Assembly: GCA_965205735.1 (NCBI GenBank)
Contig: OZ242179.1
Span: forward strand, 2,790,001-2,854,000
Direction of reading: 5' to 3'
DNA length: 64,000 nt
Source of the DNA: VXNE01 sp965205735
GTDB lineage: Bacteria; Pseudomonadota; Gammaproteobacteria; Pseudomonadales; Azotimanducaceae
Shown here in pieces: positions 34,609-42,865 of the stretch; position 1 is the stretch's first letter; every line of letters begins with the position of its first letter. The translations under genes and the position numbers were made by a program. The notes under the pieces are model-generated. The model was not told the DNA's origin and did not search any database. It saw only the letters and a program-made list of their open reading frames with translations.

Positions 34609-34612
34609 CGTC

Positions 34613-36469
34613 GTGTGCGGCATTGTCGGCGCGGTGTCCAGCCGCGATGTTTCGGACATCCTCCTCGAAGGCCTCCAACGCCTTGAATACCGGGGCTATG
34701 ACTCCGCCGGGCTCGCGATTGTCGGTGCCGATGCCGATGGCAATTCTGGTGGAGCGGCGGGATTCGTGCACCGGCGCACGGTGGGCAATGTGCAGGTGCT
34801 GGTCGACAGCCTGAACGACCGGCCCGTACGGGGCACCGCCGGAATCGCGCATACCCGCTGGGCGACCCACGGCGCGGTCAGCGAATCCAACGCCCACCCG
34901 CACGTTTCCTCGAACCGTATCGCCCTGGTACACAACGGCATCATTGAGGACTTCGAACCCTTGCGCGAGGAATTGATCGAGAACGGGTACCGGTTCACGT
35001 CGGAAACGGATACCGAAGTTATCGTTCACTTGATCGATCACTGCTATGAACAGACGGGGGATTTGCTTGAAGCGGTGCGCGCGGCGATCAAGCGTCTCGA
35101 CGGGGCCTACGCGATCGGTGTCCTGTGTCGCGACGAGCCGGACCGCATCGTTGCGGCCCGCGCCGGCAATCCGCTGGTGGTCGGCGTCGGCTTCGGCGAG
35201 AACTTCGTCGCCTCGGATGTCCTTGCGCTGCGGCCGGTGACGGATCGATTCATCCTGCTCGAAGAGGGCGATCTGATCGATGTGCGCCGACAGGGCATAG
35301 AGGTATGGAACGTCAACGACGAAAACGTCGTGCGCGCCACGGTGCGCGTCGAGCAGGCGGTGGAAGAGGCGGACAAGGGCAACTACCGCCACTACATGCA
35401 GCGCGAGATCCACGAGCAACCTCGCGTGGTGCGGGACACGCTGGAAGGTCGACTCGACCGCACGCGGGTGCGCGAACGCGCATTCGGCGTACGCACCGCG
35501 AGCATTCTGGACGAAACCCGGGCCGTGACCATTGTTGCGTGCGGCACCGCCTATTACGCCGGCTGCGTGGCGCGGCATTGGATCGAGGAGTACGTCGGTA
35601 TTTCCTGCCAGGTAGAGATCGCCAGCGAGTGGCGCTATCGCACTGTCGTGGTGCCGCCAGGCAGCCTGTTCGTGACCACCTCGCAGTCAGGGGAGACGGC
35701 AGACACCCTCGCCGCGCTGCGTATCGCCAAGGACCTCGGATTCCGCCACACGTTAACGATTTGCAACGTTGCAACCAGTTCCATCGTGCGCGAGTCCGAT
35801 ATGGCGATCATGCTGGAGGCGGGCGCGGAGTTCGGCGTCGCGTCGACCAAGGCGTTTACGGCCATGCTTACAGATCTGTTGATGCTGACCATCCTGCTTG
35901 GTCGCCGACACGGCATGAGCCCGGAAACGGAGGCAGAGCTGGTGCAGGCGCTGCACTCGCTCGATGGCGCCATCGAGGAAGTCCTCGGTTTGGAATCGCG
36001 GCTGCGGGAGCTTGCGGAAGAGTTCTCGGGTCGACAGCACGCGTTATTCCTCGGTCGGGGGCCGCAACTTCCCGTCGCGCTGGAGGGGGCGTTGAAACTC
36101 AAGGAGATTTCGTACATCCACGCGGAAGCCTATCCCGCCGGGGAGTTGAAACACGGGCCGCTCGCATTGGTTACCGAAGCGATGCCCGTGGTGGCCGTGG
36201 CGCCGAATAACGATCTGCTGCGCAAGATTCAGTCGAATCTGCAGGAAGTGCGTGCCCGGGGCGGCCAACTGTACGTCTTCGCCAATGCGGAAGCGGGATT
36301 CCGCGAGGGCCCTGGCATCACCGTGATCGAAGTCCCGAACGTGCACGATGCCGTGGCGCCCATCGTCTACACGGTGCCGCTGCAACTGCTCGCCTACCAT
36401 GTCGCGGTGTTGAAGGGAACAGACATCGACCAGCCGCGCAACCTGGCGAAATCCGTCACCGTCGAGTAG
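34613..36469 (+). CDS. glmS: glutamine-fructose-6-phosphate aminotransferase (isomerising)
   Basis: Makes glucosamine-6-phosphate from fructose-6-phosphate and glutamine, feeding GlmM and GlmU. 618 aa. GTG 34613 gives M-C-G-I-V-G-A with Cys2 as the N-terminal glutaminase nucleophile, so upstream frame to 34379 is not coding. Glutaminase motifs IAHTRWATHG and HNGIIED, then two SIS isomerase domains (CGTAYYAG, TSQSGETADTL, SIS 2 with GRGPQLPVALEGALKLKEISYIHAEAYPAGELKHGP) and the C-terminal KSVTVE are complete. Four nt after glmU. No ribozyme-like leader is recognised. Confidence 0.97.
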   Translation: MCGIVGAVSSRDVSDILLEGLQRLEYRGYDSAGLAIVGADADGNSGGAAGFVHRRTVGNVQVLVDSLNDRPVRGTAGIAHTRWATHGAVSESNAHPHVSSNRIALVHNGIIEDFEPLREELIENGYRFTSETDTEVIVHLIDHCYEQTGDLLEAVRAAIKRLDGAYAIGVLCRDEPDRIVAARAGNPLVVGVGFGENFVASDVLALRPVTDRFILLEEGDLIDVRRQGIEVWNVNDENVVRATVRVEQAVEEADKGNYRHYMQREIHEQPRVVRDTLEGRLDRTRVRERAFGVRTASILDETRAVTIVACGTAYYAGCVARHWIEEYVGISCQVEIASEWRYRTVVVPPGSLFVTTSQSGETADTLAALRIAKDLGFRHTLTICNVATSSIVRESDMAIMLEAGAEFGVASTKAFTAMLTDLLMLTILLGRRHGMSPETEAELVQALHSLDGAIEEVLGLESRLRELAEEFSGRQHALFLGRGPQLPVALEGALKLKEISYIHAEAYPAGELKHGPLALVTEAMPVVAVAPNNDLLRKIQSNLQEVRARGGQLYVFANAEAGFREGPGITVIEVPNVHDAVAPIVYTVPLQLLAYHVAVLKGTDIDQPRNLAKSVTVE

Positions 36470-36472
36470 CGG

Positions 36473-38659
36473 TTGGACGTATCAAGCATCATCGGGCCCC
36501 TGAACGAGCGGCAGCGGGAAGCCGTCACGGCCCCCCTGGGGAACCTGCTTGTCCTCGCCGGCGCCGGAAGCGGGAAGACCCGCGTGCTGGTGCATCGCAT
36601 CGCCTGGCTCGTCCAGGTGGAGGGGCTGAGTCCGCAGGGCGTTCTCGCGGTCACGTTCACCAACAAGGCCGCGGCGGAAATGCGGTCCCGCGCGGAGACG
36701 CTGCTCGACATGCCTGGGCGCGGCATGTGGGTGGGGACGTTTCATGGCATCGCCCACCGCTTGTTGCGCATGCATTGGGAGGATGCGCGGCTACCGCAGA
36801 ATTTTCAGATCATCGACGCGGACGATCAGCTTCGCCTGATCCGGCGCGTGATCAAGGTTCAGGATCTGGACGAGGGGGCGTGGCCCGCGCGACAGGTCGC
36901 CGGGTTCATCAATGCGCAGAAGGATCGAGGTCGCCGGCCGCGCGAAATCCCTGGCAGCGACGACTTTTCGGCCAGGACGCACAAGAAACTCTACGAAGCC
37001 TATGAATCTGCCTGCGCCCGCGGCGGCCTGGTGGACTTTGCCGAACTGTTGCTGCGGGGCCACGAACTCATGCTGGAGAACGAGGCGCTGCTCTCGCACT
37101 ATCGGCGTCGCTTCCGGCAACTCCTGGTCGATGAGTTCCAGGACACCAACACGATTCAGTATGCGTGGCTGCGGCTGCTTGCCGGGGACAGCGGCAATGT
37201 CATGGCGGTGGGGGACGACGACCAGTCGATCTATGGCTGGCGCGGTGCCAAGATCGAGAACATTCAAAGGTTCTCGGATGATTTCGAGGATACGCAGATC
37301 ATTCGGCTGGAACAGAACTACCGCTCGACGGGCAAGATCCTGGAGGCGGCCAACGGCCTGATCGGCAACAACTTCGGCCGCCTCGGCAAGTCCCTGTGGA
37401 CTTCTGCGGGAGACGGTGAGCGGGTCCGGGTCTACGCCGCGTTCAACGAAGTCGACGAAGCGCGCTTCGTCGCGGATCGCGCCCGCGAGTGGTTGCGCGC
37501 CGGCACGCCGGACGAAGTCGCCGTGCTGTACCGGTCGAATGCGCAGTCTCGCGTATTGGAAGAAGCCTTTCTGCTCGCCGACATTCCCTATCGCATCTAC
37601 GGCGGATTGCGCTTCTTTGAAAGGGCCGAAGTCAAGAACGCGTTGGCCTACATGCGGCTGATGAACCAGCGCCATGCCGATGTCGCCTTCGAACGGGTGG
37701 TCAATACGCCGCCCCGGGGCATTGGCGAACGGACCATCGACAGCGTGCGCAGGTTGGCCCGGGCAAACGAAATATCGCTTTGGCAGGCGGCGAAGGTCGG
37801 CATCGCGAGCGGAGAAATCGGCGGCAGGATGGCGACGGTGCTGCGCAACTTCATCGACGAGATCGATACGATGGCGGAGGCGGTACAAAACGCCGATTTG
37901 CATGAAATCGCCCGCCACTGCATCGATGCCAGCGGCCTGTTGGAGCACCACGGCAAGGAGCCGGGGGAGCGGGGGCTGGCGCGCAAGGAAAACCTGGAGG
38001 AGCTTGTCTCCGCGTGCCGGCAGTTTCGGGCTGCCAGAACGTTTCCCGTCGATCCGCGAGGCGAGGCCGACGAGGACACGTCGGACCTTGAGGAATTTCT
38101 TGATCACGCCGCCCTCGAGGCCGGCGAATACCAGACGTCGGGCGGAGCGGCGGTGCAGATGATGACCTTGCATTCGGCCAAGGGACTCGAATTCCCCCTG
38201 GTATTTCTCACCGGTCTGGAAGAAGGTCTGTTCCCGCATCGCAGGTCGGCGGAGGAACCCGGTCGCATGGAGGAGGAGCGCCGCCTGGCCTACGTCGGAG
38301 TCACGCGCGCCATGCGCCAGCTCTATCTCACCTATGCGCAGATGCGGCGCTGGTTCGGTTCCGAATCGATCAATCGGCCTTCGCGATTTCTGCTTGAAGT
38401 ACCGGCAGACAGCATGGAGGAAGTCCGGATGGGCGGGGCTGTGGCCCGGCCTGTGCGGAGGATGGGTACGGGTTCGAGGATGGCGGAATCCTCCGCCGGG
38501 TTGCGCGTGGGACAGCGCGTGCGGCACGGAAAGTTCGGCGAGGGCATAGTGCTGCAAAGCGAAGGAAACGGCGAGCGCGCGCGGATTCAGGTGAATTTCA
38601 GGAAGGAAGGATCGAAATGGTTGATGTTGGGTTACGCGGGGTTGGAGACATTGGATTGA
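36473..38659 (+). CDS. uvrD: ATP-dependent DNA helicase II, UvrD
   Basis: Superfamily 1A 3'-5' helicase for nucleotide excision and mismatch repair, 728 aa. Motif I AGAGSGKTRVLVHRI, motif Ia TFTNKAAAEM, motif II LLVDEFQDTN, motif III GDDDQSIYGWRGA, motif IV LEQNYRS, motif V TLHSAKGLEFPLVFLTGLEEGLFPH and motif VI ERRLAYVGVTRA are present. TTG start at 36473 gives MDVSSIIGPLNERQREAV, matching the known UvrD N-terminus. The C-terminal Tudor-like domain (VGQRVRHGKFGEGIVL) is complete. Three nt after glmS. Confidence 0.96.
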   Translation: MDVSSIIGPLNERQREAVTAPLGNLLVLAGAGSGKTRVLVHRIAWLVQVEGLSPQGVLAVTFTNKAAAEMRSRAETLLDMPGRGMWVGTFHGIAHRLLRMHWEDARLPQNFQIIDADDQLRLIRRVIKVQDLDEGAWPARQVAGFINAQKDRGRRPREIPGSDDFSARTHKKLYEAYESACARGGLVDFAELLLRGHELMLENEALLSHYRRRFRQLLVDEFQDTNTIQYAWLRLLAGDSGNVMAVGDDDQSIYGWRGAKIENIQRFSDDFEDTQIIRLEQNYRSTGKILEAANGLIGNNFGRLGKSLWTSAGDGERVRVYAAFNEVDEARFVADRAREWLRAGTPDEVAVLYRSNAQSRVLEEAFLLADIPYRIYGGLRFFERAEVKNALAYMRLMNQRHADVAFERVVNTPPRGIGERTIDSVRRLARANEISLWQAAKVGIASGEIGGRMATVLRNFIDEIDTMAEAVQNADLHEIARHCIDASGLLEHHGKEPGERGLARKENLEELVSACRQFRAARTFPVDPRGEADEDTSDLEEFLDHAALEAGEYQTSGGAAVQMMTLHSAKGLEFPLVFLTGLEEGLFPHRRSAEEPGRMEEERRLAYVGVTRAMRQLYLTYAQMRRWFGSESINRPSRFLLEVPADSMEEVRMGGAVARPVRRMGTGSRMAESSAGLRVGQRVRHGKFGEGIVLQSEGNGERARIQVNFRKEGSKWLMLGYAGLETLD

Positions 38660-39756
38660 ATCGGGCTTCGCGTGCTGGCGCGTTGTGGTTGGCGGCCATA
38701 TTCGGAGTGCTGCTCGGCGCGTGCGCGCCGCAGGAAGATCAGAGTCCCGCGGCCCAGGCGGCAACTGCGCCCTCTCAGTTCGAGTGGAAGCTCGTTACGA
38801 CCTGGCCGAAGAATCTGCCGGGCTTGGGCACGGCGCCGGAGCGGCTCGCGGAGACCGTGGAAGTCATGTCGGCGGGGCGCCTCAAGATCAAGGTATATGC
38901 CGCCAACGAACTCGTCCCGGCGTTCGAGGTATTCGACGCTGTGTCCGAAGGCAACGCCGAAATGGGTCACGGTGCCGCCTACTATTGGCGCGGCAAGGCT
39001 GCGATCGCCGCCATTTTCGCGACGGTGCCCTTTGGCATGACGGCCCAGGAGATGAACGCGTGGCTGCACTATGGCGGTGGCCTGGAGTTGTGGCGAGAAC
39101 TATACGCGCGATTCGGGATCATCCCGATGGCCGCAGGCAATTCGGGGGTGCAGATGGCGGGTTGGTTCAACAAGGAAATCAACACCCCGGCCGACATCGA
39201 AGGCCTCAAGATGCGTATCCCGGGGCTCGGCGGCGAGGTCTTTCAACGCGCGGGCGGTGTCGCCGTCAGCTTGCCGGGCAGCGAGATCTTCACGGCGCTG
39301 CAAACCGGCGTTATCGACGCGACAGAGTGGGTTGGGCCGTACAACGACCTCGCTTTCGGATTCCAGCAGATCGCGCGCTACTACTACTATCCGGGTTGGC
39401 ATGAACCTGGCCCGACCATCGAAGCCATCGTCAACCGGGATGCGTTCAATGCGTTGCCCGACGACTTGAAGAAAATCCTTGAAACCGCCTGTCGGGCGAT
39501 CAACCAGGACATGCTGGACGAATTCACCGCGCGCAACGCCGCCGCCCTCAAGACACTGGTCGAGGAACACGGCGTCGAAGTGCGTCGCCTGCCCGATGAG
39601 GTGCTTGACCGGTTTCGGACGTTGTCCCGCGAAGTCCTGGCAGAATCGGCGGAAGACGAGCTCTCGCAGCGCATTCTCGACTCGTACACGAAGTTTCTTG
39701 AGGACATGCGCGAGTACCACGCCGTGACCGAGCAGGCATACATCAACGCGCGATAG
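38617..39756 (+). CDS. TRAP transporter substrate-binding lipoprotein (DctP family)
   Basis: Periplasmic solute receptor of 379 aa, lipid-anchored: lipobox LGAC about residue 36. The binding-protein core begins WKLVTTWPKNLPGLGTAPERLAETVEVMSAGRLKIKVYAANELVP and includes NKEINTPADIEGLKMRIPGLGGEV and EWVGPYNDLAFGF, as in carboxylate/keto-acid TRAP receptors. Start: ATG 38617 follows GGAAGG at 6 nt but overlaps uvrD by 43 nt; TTG 38656 (overlapping the uvrD stop, also with GGAG upstream) gives a shorter, more typical signal peptide. The large and small permeases are convergent downstream. Confidence 0.9.
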   Translation: MVDVGLRGVGDIGLNRASRAGALWLAAIFGVLLGACAPQEDQSPAAQAATAPSQFEWKLVTTWPKNLPGLGTAPERLAETVEVMSAGRLKIKVYAANELVPAFEVFDAVSEGNAEMGHGAAYYWRGKAAIAAIFATVPFGMTAQEMNAWLHYGGGLELWRELYARFGIIPMAAGNSGVQMAGWFNKEINTPADIEGLKMRIPGLGGEVFQRAGGVAVSLPGSEIFTALQTGVIDATEWVGPYNDLAFGFQQIARYYYYPGWHEPGPTIEAIVNRDAFNALPDDLKKILETACRAINQDMLDEFTARNAAALKTLVEEHGVEVRRLPDEVLDRFRTLSREVLAESAEDELSQRILDSYTKFLEDMREYHAVTEQAYINAR

Positions 39757-39774
39757 GCGGGGGACGGTCCCCGC
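39757..39774. terminator. hairpin between convergent TRAP genes
   Basis: GCGGGG at 39757-39762 pairs with CCCCGC at 39769-39774 in the 24-nt gap between the TRAP receptor and the large permease genes. No long T run on either side; probable bidirectional terminator or transcript-end structure. Confidence 0.4.
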
Positions 39775-39780
39775 AAGAAG

Positions 39781-41169
39781 TCAGTAGAGGACGCCGGGCA
39801 GCCAGGTGGCGAGTTGCGGCGCGGCGACGAGCAGCAGCAACATGCAGAGTTGCGCGACGATGAACGGAATGACGCCGCGGTAGATATCGATGGTCTCAAC
39901 CTCGGGAGGCGTCACGCCGCGCAGATAGAACAGGGCGAACCCGAAGGGGGGCGTGAGAAAGGAAGTCTGCAGGTTGACGGCGATCATCACGCCCAGCCAG
40001 ATCGGATCGATCCCCATGGAGAGCAGGACGGGGCCAACGATCGGAACAACGACGTAAGTGATTTCGATGAAGTCGAGCACGAAGCCCAACAGGAATATCG
40101 TCACCATCACGATAACCATGGCGCCCCACGCGCCGCCGGGCATGTCCAGAAACACGCCTTGCACCAGTTCGTCGCCGCCGTAGCCTCGGAATACGAGGGA
40201 GAAGACCGAAGCGCCGACGAGGATGAGGAAGACCATGGAGGTGGTCTTCAGCGTGGATAGCGCGATCTCCCGCAGCACGGCCACGGACAACGCGTGATAG
40301 GCGGCCCCCAGGATCAAGGCGCCGGCCGCGCCGACGCCCGCCGCTTCGGTTGGCGTCGCGTAGCCGCCGAGGATGGAGCCGAGAACCGCGACGATGAGCG
40401 CGAGCGGCGGCACAAGTCCGAAAACCAGTTCCCGGCGTGCCGCGGGCGGCCCCTCGGGATTCCTGTCTGCCACGTCGCCGCTTGCGCCCGGCGCGCGGTG
40501 CGGGCTGATGAACGCCACGGCCGCGACATAGATGAGGTACATGATCACCAGAACGAGTCCGGGGAGTATTGCGCCGGCGAATAGATCGCCGACCGAAACA
40601 GTCTTCGGCGAAAGGACGCCCTGGGTCAGTTGCGCCTGCTGATATGCGCTCGACAACACGTCGCCGAGCAGCACCAGGGCGATGGAAGGCGGGATGATCT
40701 GGCCAAGGGTTCCGGTGGCGCAGATGGTACCGGTGGCAAGTTTGCTGTCGTAGCCCTGTCGCAGCATCGCCGGCAGGGAAATGAGCCCCATCGTGACCAC
40801 CGTGGCGCCGACGATACCGGTGCTGGCTGCCATCAACATGCCGACCACGATGACTGCCATGCCGAGGCCCCCGCGCGCGGAGCCCAACAGCGTCGACAGG
40901 CTCTTGAGCAGCGTCTCGGCAATGTGCGTGCGTTGCAGCGTCACGCCCATCAGCACGAACAGGGGCACCGCGATCAGCGTCTGGTTCGTGATGATGCCGA
41001 ATACGCGGTTGGGCAAGAATCCCAGGTCCCCGATATCGAATACGCCGAACAGGGCGCCGCCGAAGGCGAACAGGAGCGCGACGCCCGCCAGCGTCGGGGC
41101 GACCGCGTAGCCGGCAAGCAGCGTGGCGAATACCGCCGCGAACATGATGAGCGGCAGGTATTCAGCCAT
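39781..41169 (-). CDS. TRAP transporter large permease (DctM family)
   Basis: Inner-membrane permease of 462 aa with about 12 hydrophobic segments. Family motifs: GYAVAPTLAGVALLFAFGGALFGVFDIGDLGFLPNRVFGIITNQTLIAVPLFVLMGVTL, CATGTLGQIIPPSIALVLLGDVLS and IEITYVVVPIVGPVLLSMGIDPIWLGVMIAVNLQTSFLTPPFGFALFYLRGVTP. It overlaps the small permease gene by 8 nt. Works with the receptor at 38617-39756, driven by the ion gradient. Confidence 0.95.
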   Translation of the reverse strand: MAEYLPLIMFAAVFATLLAGYAVAPTLAGVALLFAFGGALFGVFDIGDLGFLPNRVFGIITNQTLIAVPLFVLMGVTLQRTHIAETLLKSLSTLLGSARGGLGMAVIVVGMLMAASTGIVGATVVTMGLISLPAMLRQGYDSKLATGTICATGTLGQIIPPSIALVLLGDVLSSAYQQAQLTQGVLSPKTVSVGDLFAGAILPGLVLVIMYLIYVAAVAFISPHRAPGASGDVADRNPEGPPAARRELVFGLVPPLALIVAVLGSILGGYATPTEAAGVGAAGALILGAAYHALSVAVLREIALSTLKTTSMVFLILVGASVFSLVFRGYGGDELVQGVFLDMPGGAWGAMVIVMVTIFLLGFVLDFIEITYVVVPIVGPVLLSMGIDPIWLGVMIAVNLQTSFLTPPFGFALFYLRGVTPPEVETIDIYRGVIPFIVAQLCMLLLLVAAPQLATWLPGVLY

Positions 41170-41671
41170 GCGCGATGTGCGTGGGGTTACCCCCCTGAGT
41201 CCTCAACCGGTGTATTTCGCGGACGGCGAGCAAGCCGGTTTGCAACAGCAGCAAACACGCCGAGGCGGGGATCAACGTCTTCAGCACAAACACTCCTCGG
41301 ATTCCGCCGACTTCCTGGGAGCCTTCCAGAATCGACCAGGAGTTCGCGACGTAGTCGAGGCTGAAGAAAAGCAAGACAAGACAAAGCGGCGTCATGAGGA
41401 CGATGTGTCCGGCCAGGTTCACCAGGCTCTTTCGCCGGTGCGACATCCTGCTGTACGCCAGGTCGACGCGCACGTGCGCGTCGTGCTTGAGCGTATAGGA
41501 GAAGCCGAGCATGAATACGGCGCCGTGCATGTAGAGCACCGATTCCTGCAGCATGATCGCGCCCGTGTCGAAACCGTAGCGGAGAACCAGCGTCGCGCAG
41601 GTGGCCGCCACCATGGCGAGCGTCAGCCATGCCGCTCCCCGTCCGATGACGTCGATCAGTCGTTCGATCAT
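41162..41671 (-). CDS. TRAP transporter small permease (DctQ family)
   Basis: Four-helix membrane protein of 169 aa: MIERLIDVIGRGAAWLTLAMVAATCATLVLRYGFD, ESVLYMHGAVFMLGFSYTLKHDAHVRVDLAY with the conserved EhhhY and HVRVD residues. ATG 41671 shares ATGA with the ubiA stop; the upstream frame to 41893 lies inside ubiA. Its position between ubiA and dctM makes ubiA-dctQ-dctM one transcription unit, an unusual grouping. Confidence 0.9.
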   Translation of the reverse strand: MIERLIDVIGRGAAWLTLAMVAATCATLVLRYGFDTGAIMLQESVLYMHGAVFMLGFSYTLKHDAHVRVDLAYSRMSHRRKSLVNLAGHIVLMTPLCLVLLFFSLDYVANSWSILEGSQEVGGIRGVFVLKTLIPASACLLLLQTGLLAVREIHRLRTQGGNPTHIAHG

Positions 41672-42534
41672 GCCGGGGAGCGCGCCTGATACTCGATTAC
41701 GGCACCGGCGAACAAGGCGAAACCGACCCAGACATTGTTGCGGAAAGCCTTGAAGCAGGCGTTCTCTTCGCGCGTGCGGATCAACCATTGGTGGTATATG
41801 AACAGCGCCGCGACCACCGCGAGCGCCGCGAAGAAGGCGTGGCGAAACCCGGCCTGCGCGCCGACCAGGCAGAACAGGGCGAACGCCATACACTGCAGCG
41901 CGCCGATGACCACCCGGTCCGAGTTCGCGAACAGGACCGCCGAGGACTTGAGGCCTATCTCGATGTCGAAACGGCGATCAACCATCGCGTATTGCGTGTC
42001 GTAGGCGATGATCCACAGCGCGCTGGCGCCGAACAGGATCCACGCGAGTCCGGGCGCGCTGCCGGTGGTGGCCGTGAATGCCATGGGGATCCCCCAACTG
42101 AAGGCCGCGCCGAGCACCACCTGGGGCAAGTGCGACCATCGCTTCAGGAACGGATAGGCGATGGCGATGAGGACTCCCGCTCCTGCGAGCAGCCGCGTCG
42201 CGGTGTTGAGCGTCATAACCACCGCCAATGCGAGGACAAGGAGAACGGCGAATAGTGCCAATGCCTCGGTAGTCGAAACGCGACCCTCCGGTAGAGGCCG
42301 GTCCTGCGTGCGTGCCACGTGGCCGTCGAAGTTGCGGTCGGCGATGTCGTTGACCACGCAGCCGGCGGCACGCATTACAAACGTCCCGGCAACGAACGCC
42401 AGGAGTATCGGCACAGGCGGAACACCCTGGGCGGCGATCCACAACGCGGCCAGTGTCGGCCACAACAGCAACAAGGTGCCGACCGGCTTGTCGACCCGCA
42501 TGAGTTGCGCGTAGGCGAACAGACGGTCTTTCAT
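41668..42534 (-). CDS. ubiA: 4-hydroxybenzoate polyprenyltransferase
   Basis: Membrane prenyltransferase of ubiquinone biosynthesis, 288 aa, about eight or nine helices. The first diphosphate-binding motif NDIADRNFD is at residues 62-70 and the second, DTQYAMVDRRFD, about 120 residues later; the N-terminal LMRVDKPVGTLLLLWPTLAALW is typical. ATG 42534 is well placed. First gene of the ubiA-dctQ-dctM run and divergent from the rubredoxin gene. Confidence 0.94.
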   Translation of the reverse strand: MKDRLFAYAQLMRVDKPVGTLLLLWPTLAALWIAAQGVPPVPILLAFVAGTFVMRAAGCVVNDIADRNFDGHVARTQDRPLPEGRVSTTEALALFAVLLVLALAVVMTLNTATRLLAGAGVLIAIAYPFLKRWSHLPQVVLGAAFSWGIPMAFTATTGSAPGLAWILFGASALWIIAYDTQYAMVDRRFDIEIGLKSSAVLFANSDRVVIGALQCMAFALFCLVGAQAGFRHAFFAALAVVAALFIYHQWLIRTREENACFKAFRNNVWVGFALFAGAVIEYQARSPA

Positions 42535-42631
42535 GCGGGGGATCGGTTGTCGCGCGGGGACTTGATGTTAGAACATTGCCGACAACGGCGTCGCGCGTCA
42601 CGCCGAGAGGCTCAAGAGTCTGCGAGGATCC

Positions 42632-42799
42632 GTGAAAAAGTGGCAATGCATTGTCTGCGGCTGGATTTATGACGAAGCCGAAGGCTGTGAATACGAGGAC
42701 ATTCCTCCCGGGACCGCCTGGGAGGACGTGTCGGAAGACTTCGTGTGCCCCGAGTGCGGGGTCGGCAAGGAAGACTTCGAGATGATCGAAGTCGGCTGA
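42632..42799 (+). CDS. rubredoxin
   Basis: Small iron protein of 55 aa from GTG 42632. It reads KKWQCIVCGWIYDEAEG with Cys6-x2-Cys9, then PPGTAWEDVSEDFVCPECGVGKEDFEMIE with Cys39-x2-Cys42, the four ligands of a mononuclear Fe site; the aromatic and Pro-Pro-Gly-Thr landmarks are present. Electron carrier for alkane/fatty-acid type monooxygenases or for oxygen defence. It stands alone between ubiA (divergent) and a symporter; the ferritin-like diiron protein at 10493 could in principle be a client, but there is no linkage evidence. Confidence 0.95.
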   Translation: MKKWQCIVCGWIYDEAEGCEYEDIPPGTAWEDVSEDFVCPECGVGKEDFEMIEVG

Positions 42800-42865
42800 C
42801 GACAAGATGCGGCCAGAGTCTACGGGTGTAGACTGGGCTCGACCGCGCGGTTGCAAGGGGGAGTG

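Noticed and set aside
34379..34612. 78-codon N-terminal extension of GlmS
   Set aside because: GlmS must start with Met-Cys so that Cys2 becomes the N-terminal nucleophile after Met removal; the extension is the end of glmU in another frame.
36791..38764. 657-codon open frame antisense to uvrD
   Set aside because: UvrD has all seven helicase motifs on the opposite strand; the antisense frame has none of its own.
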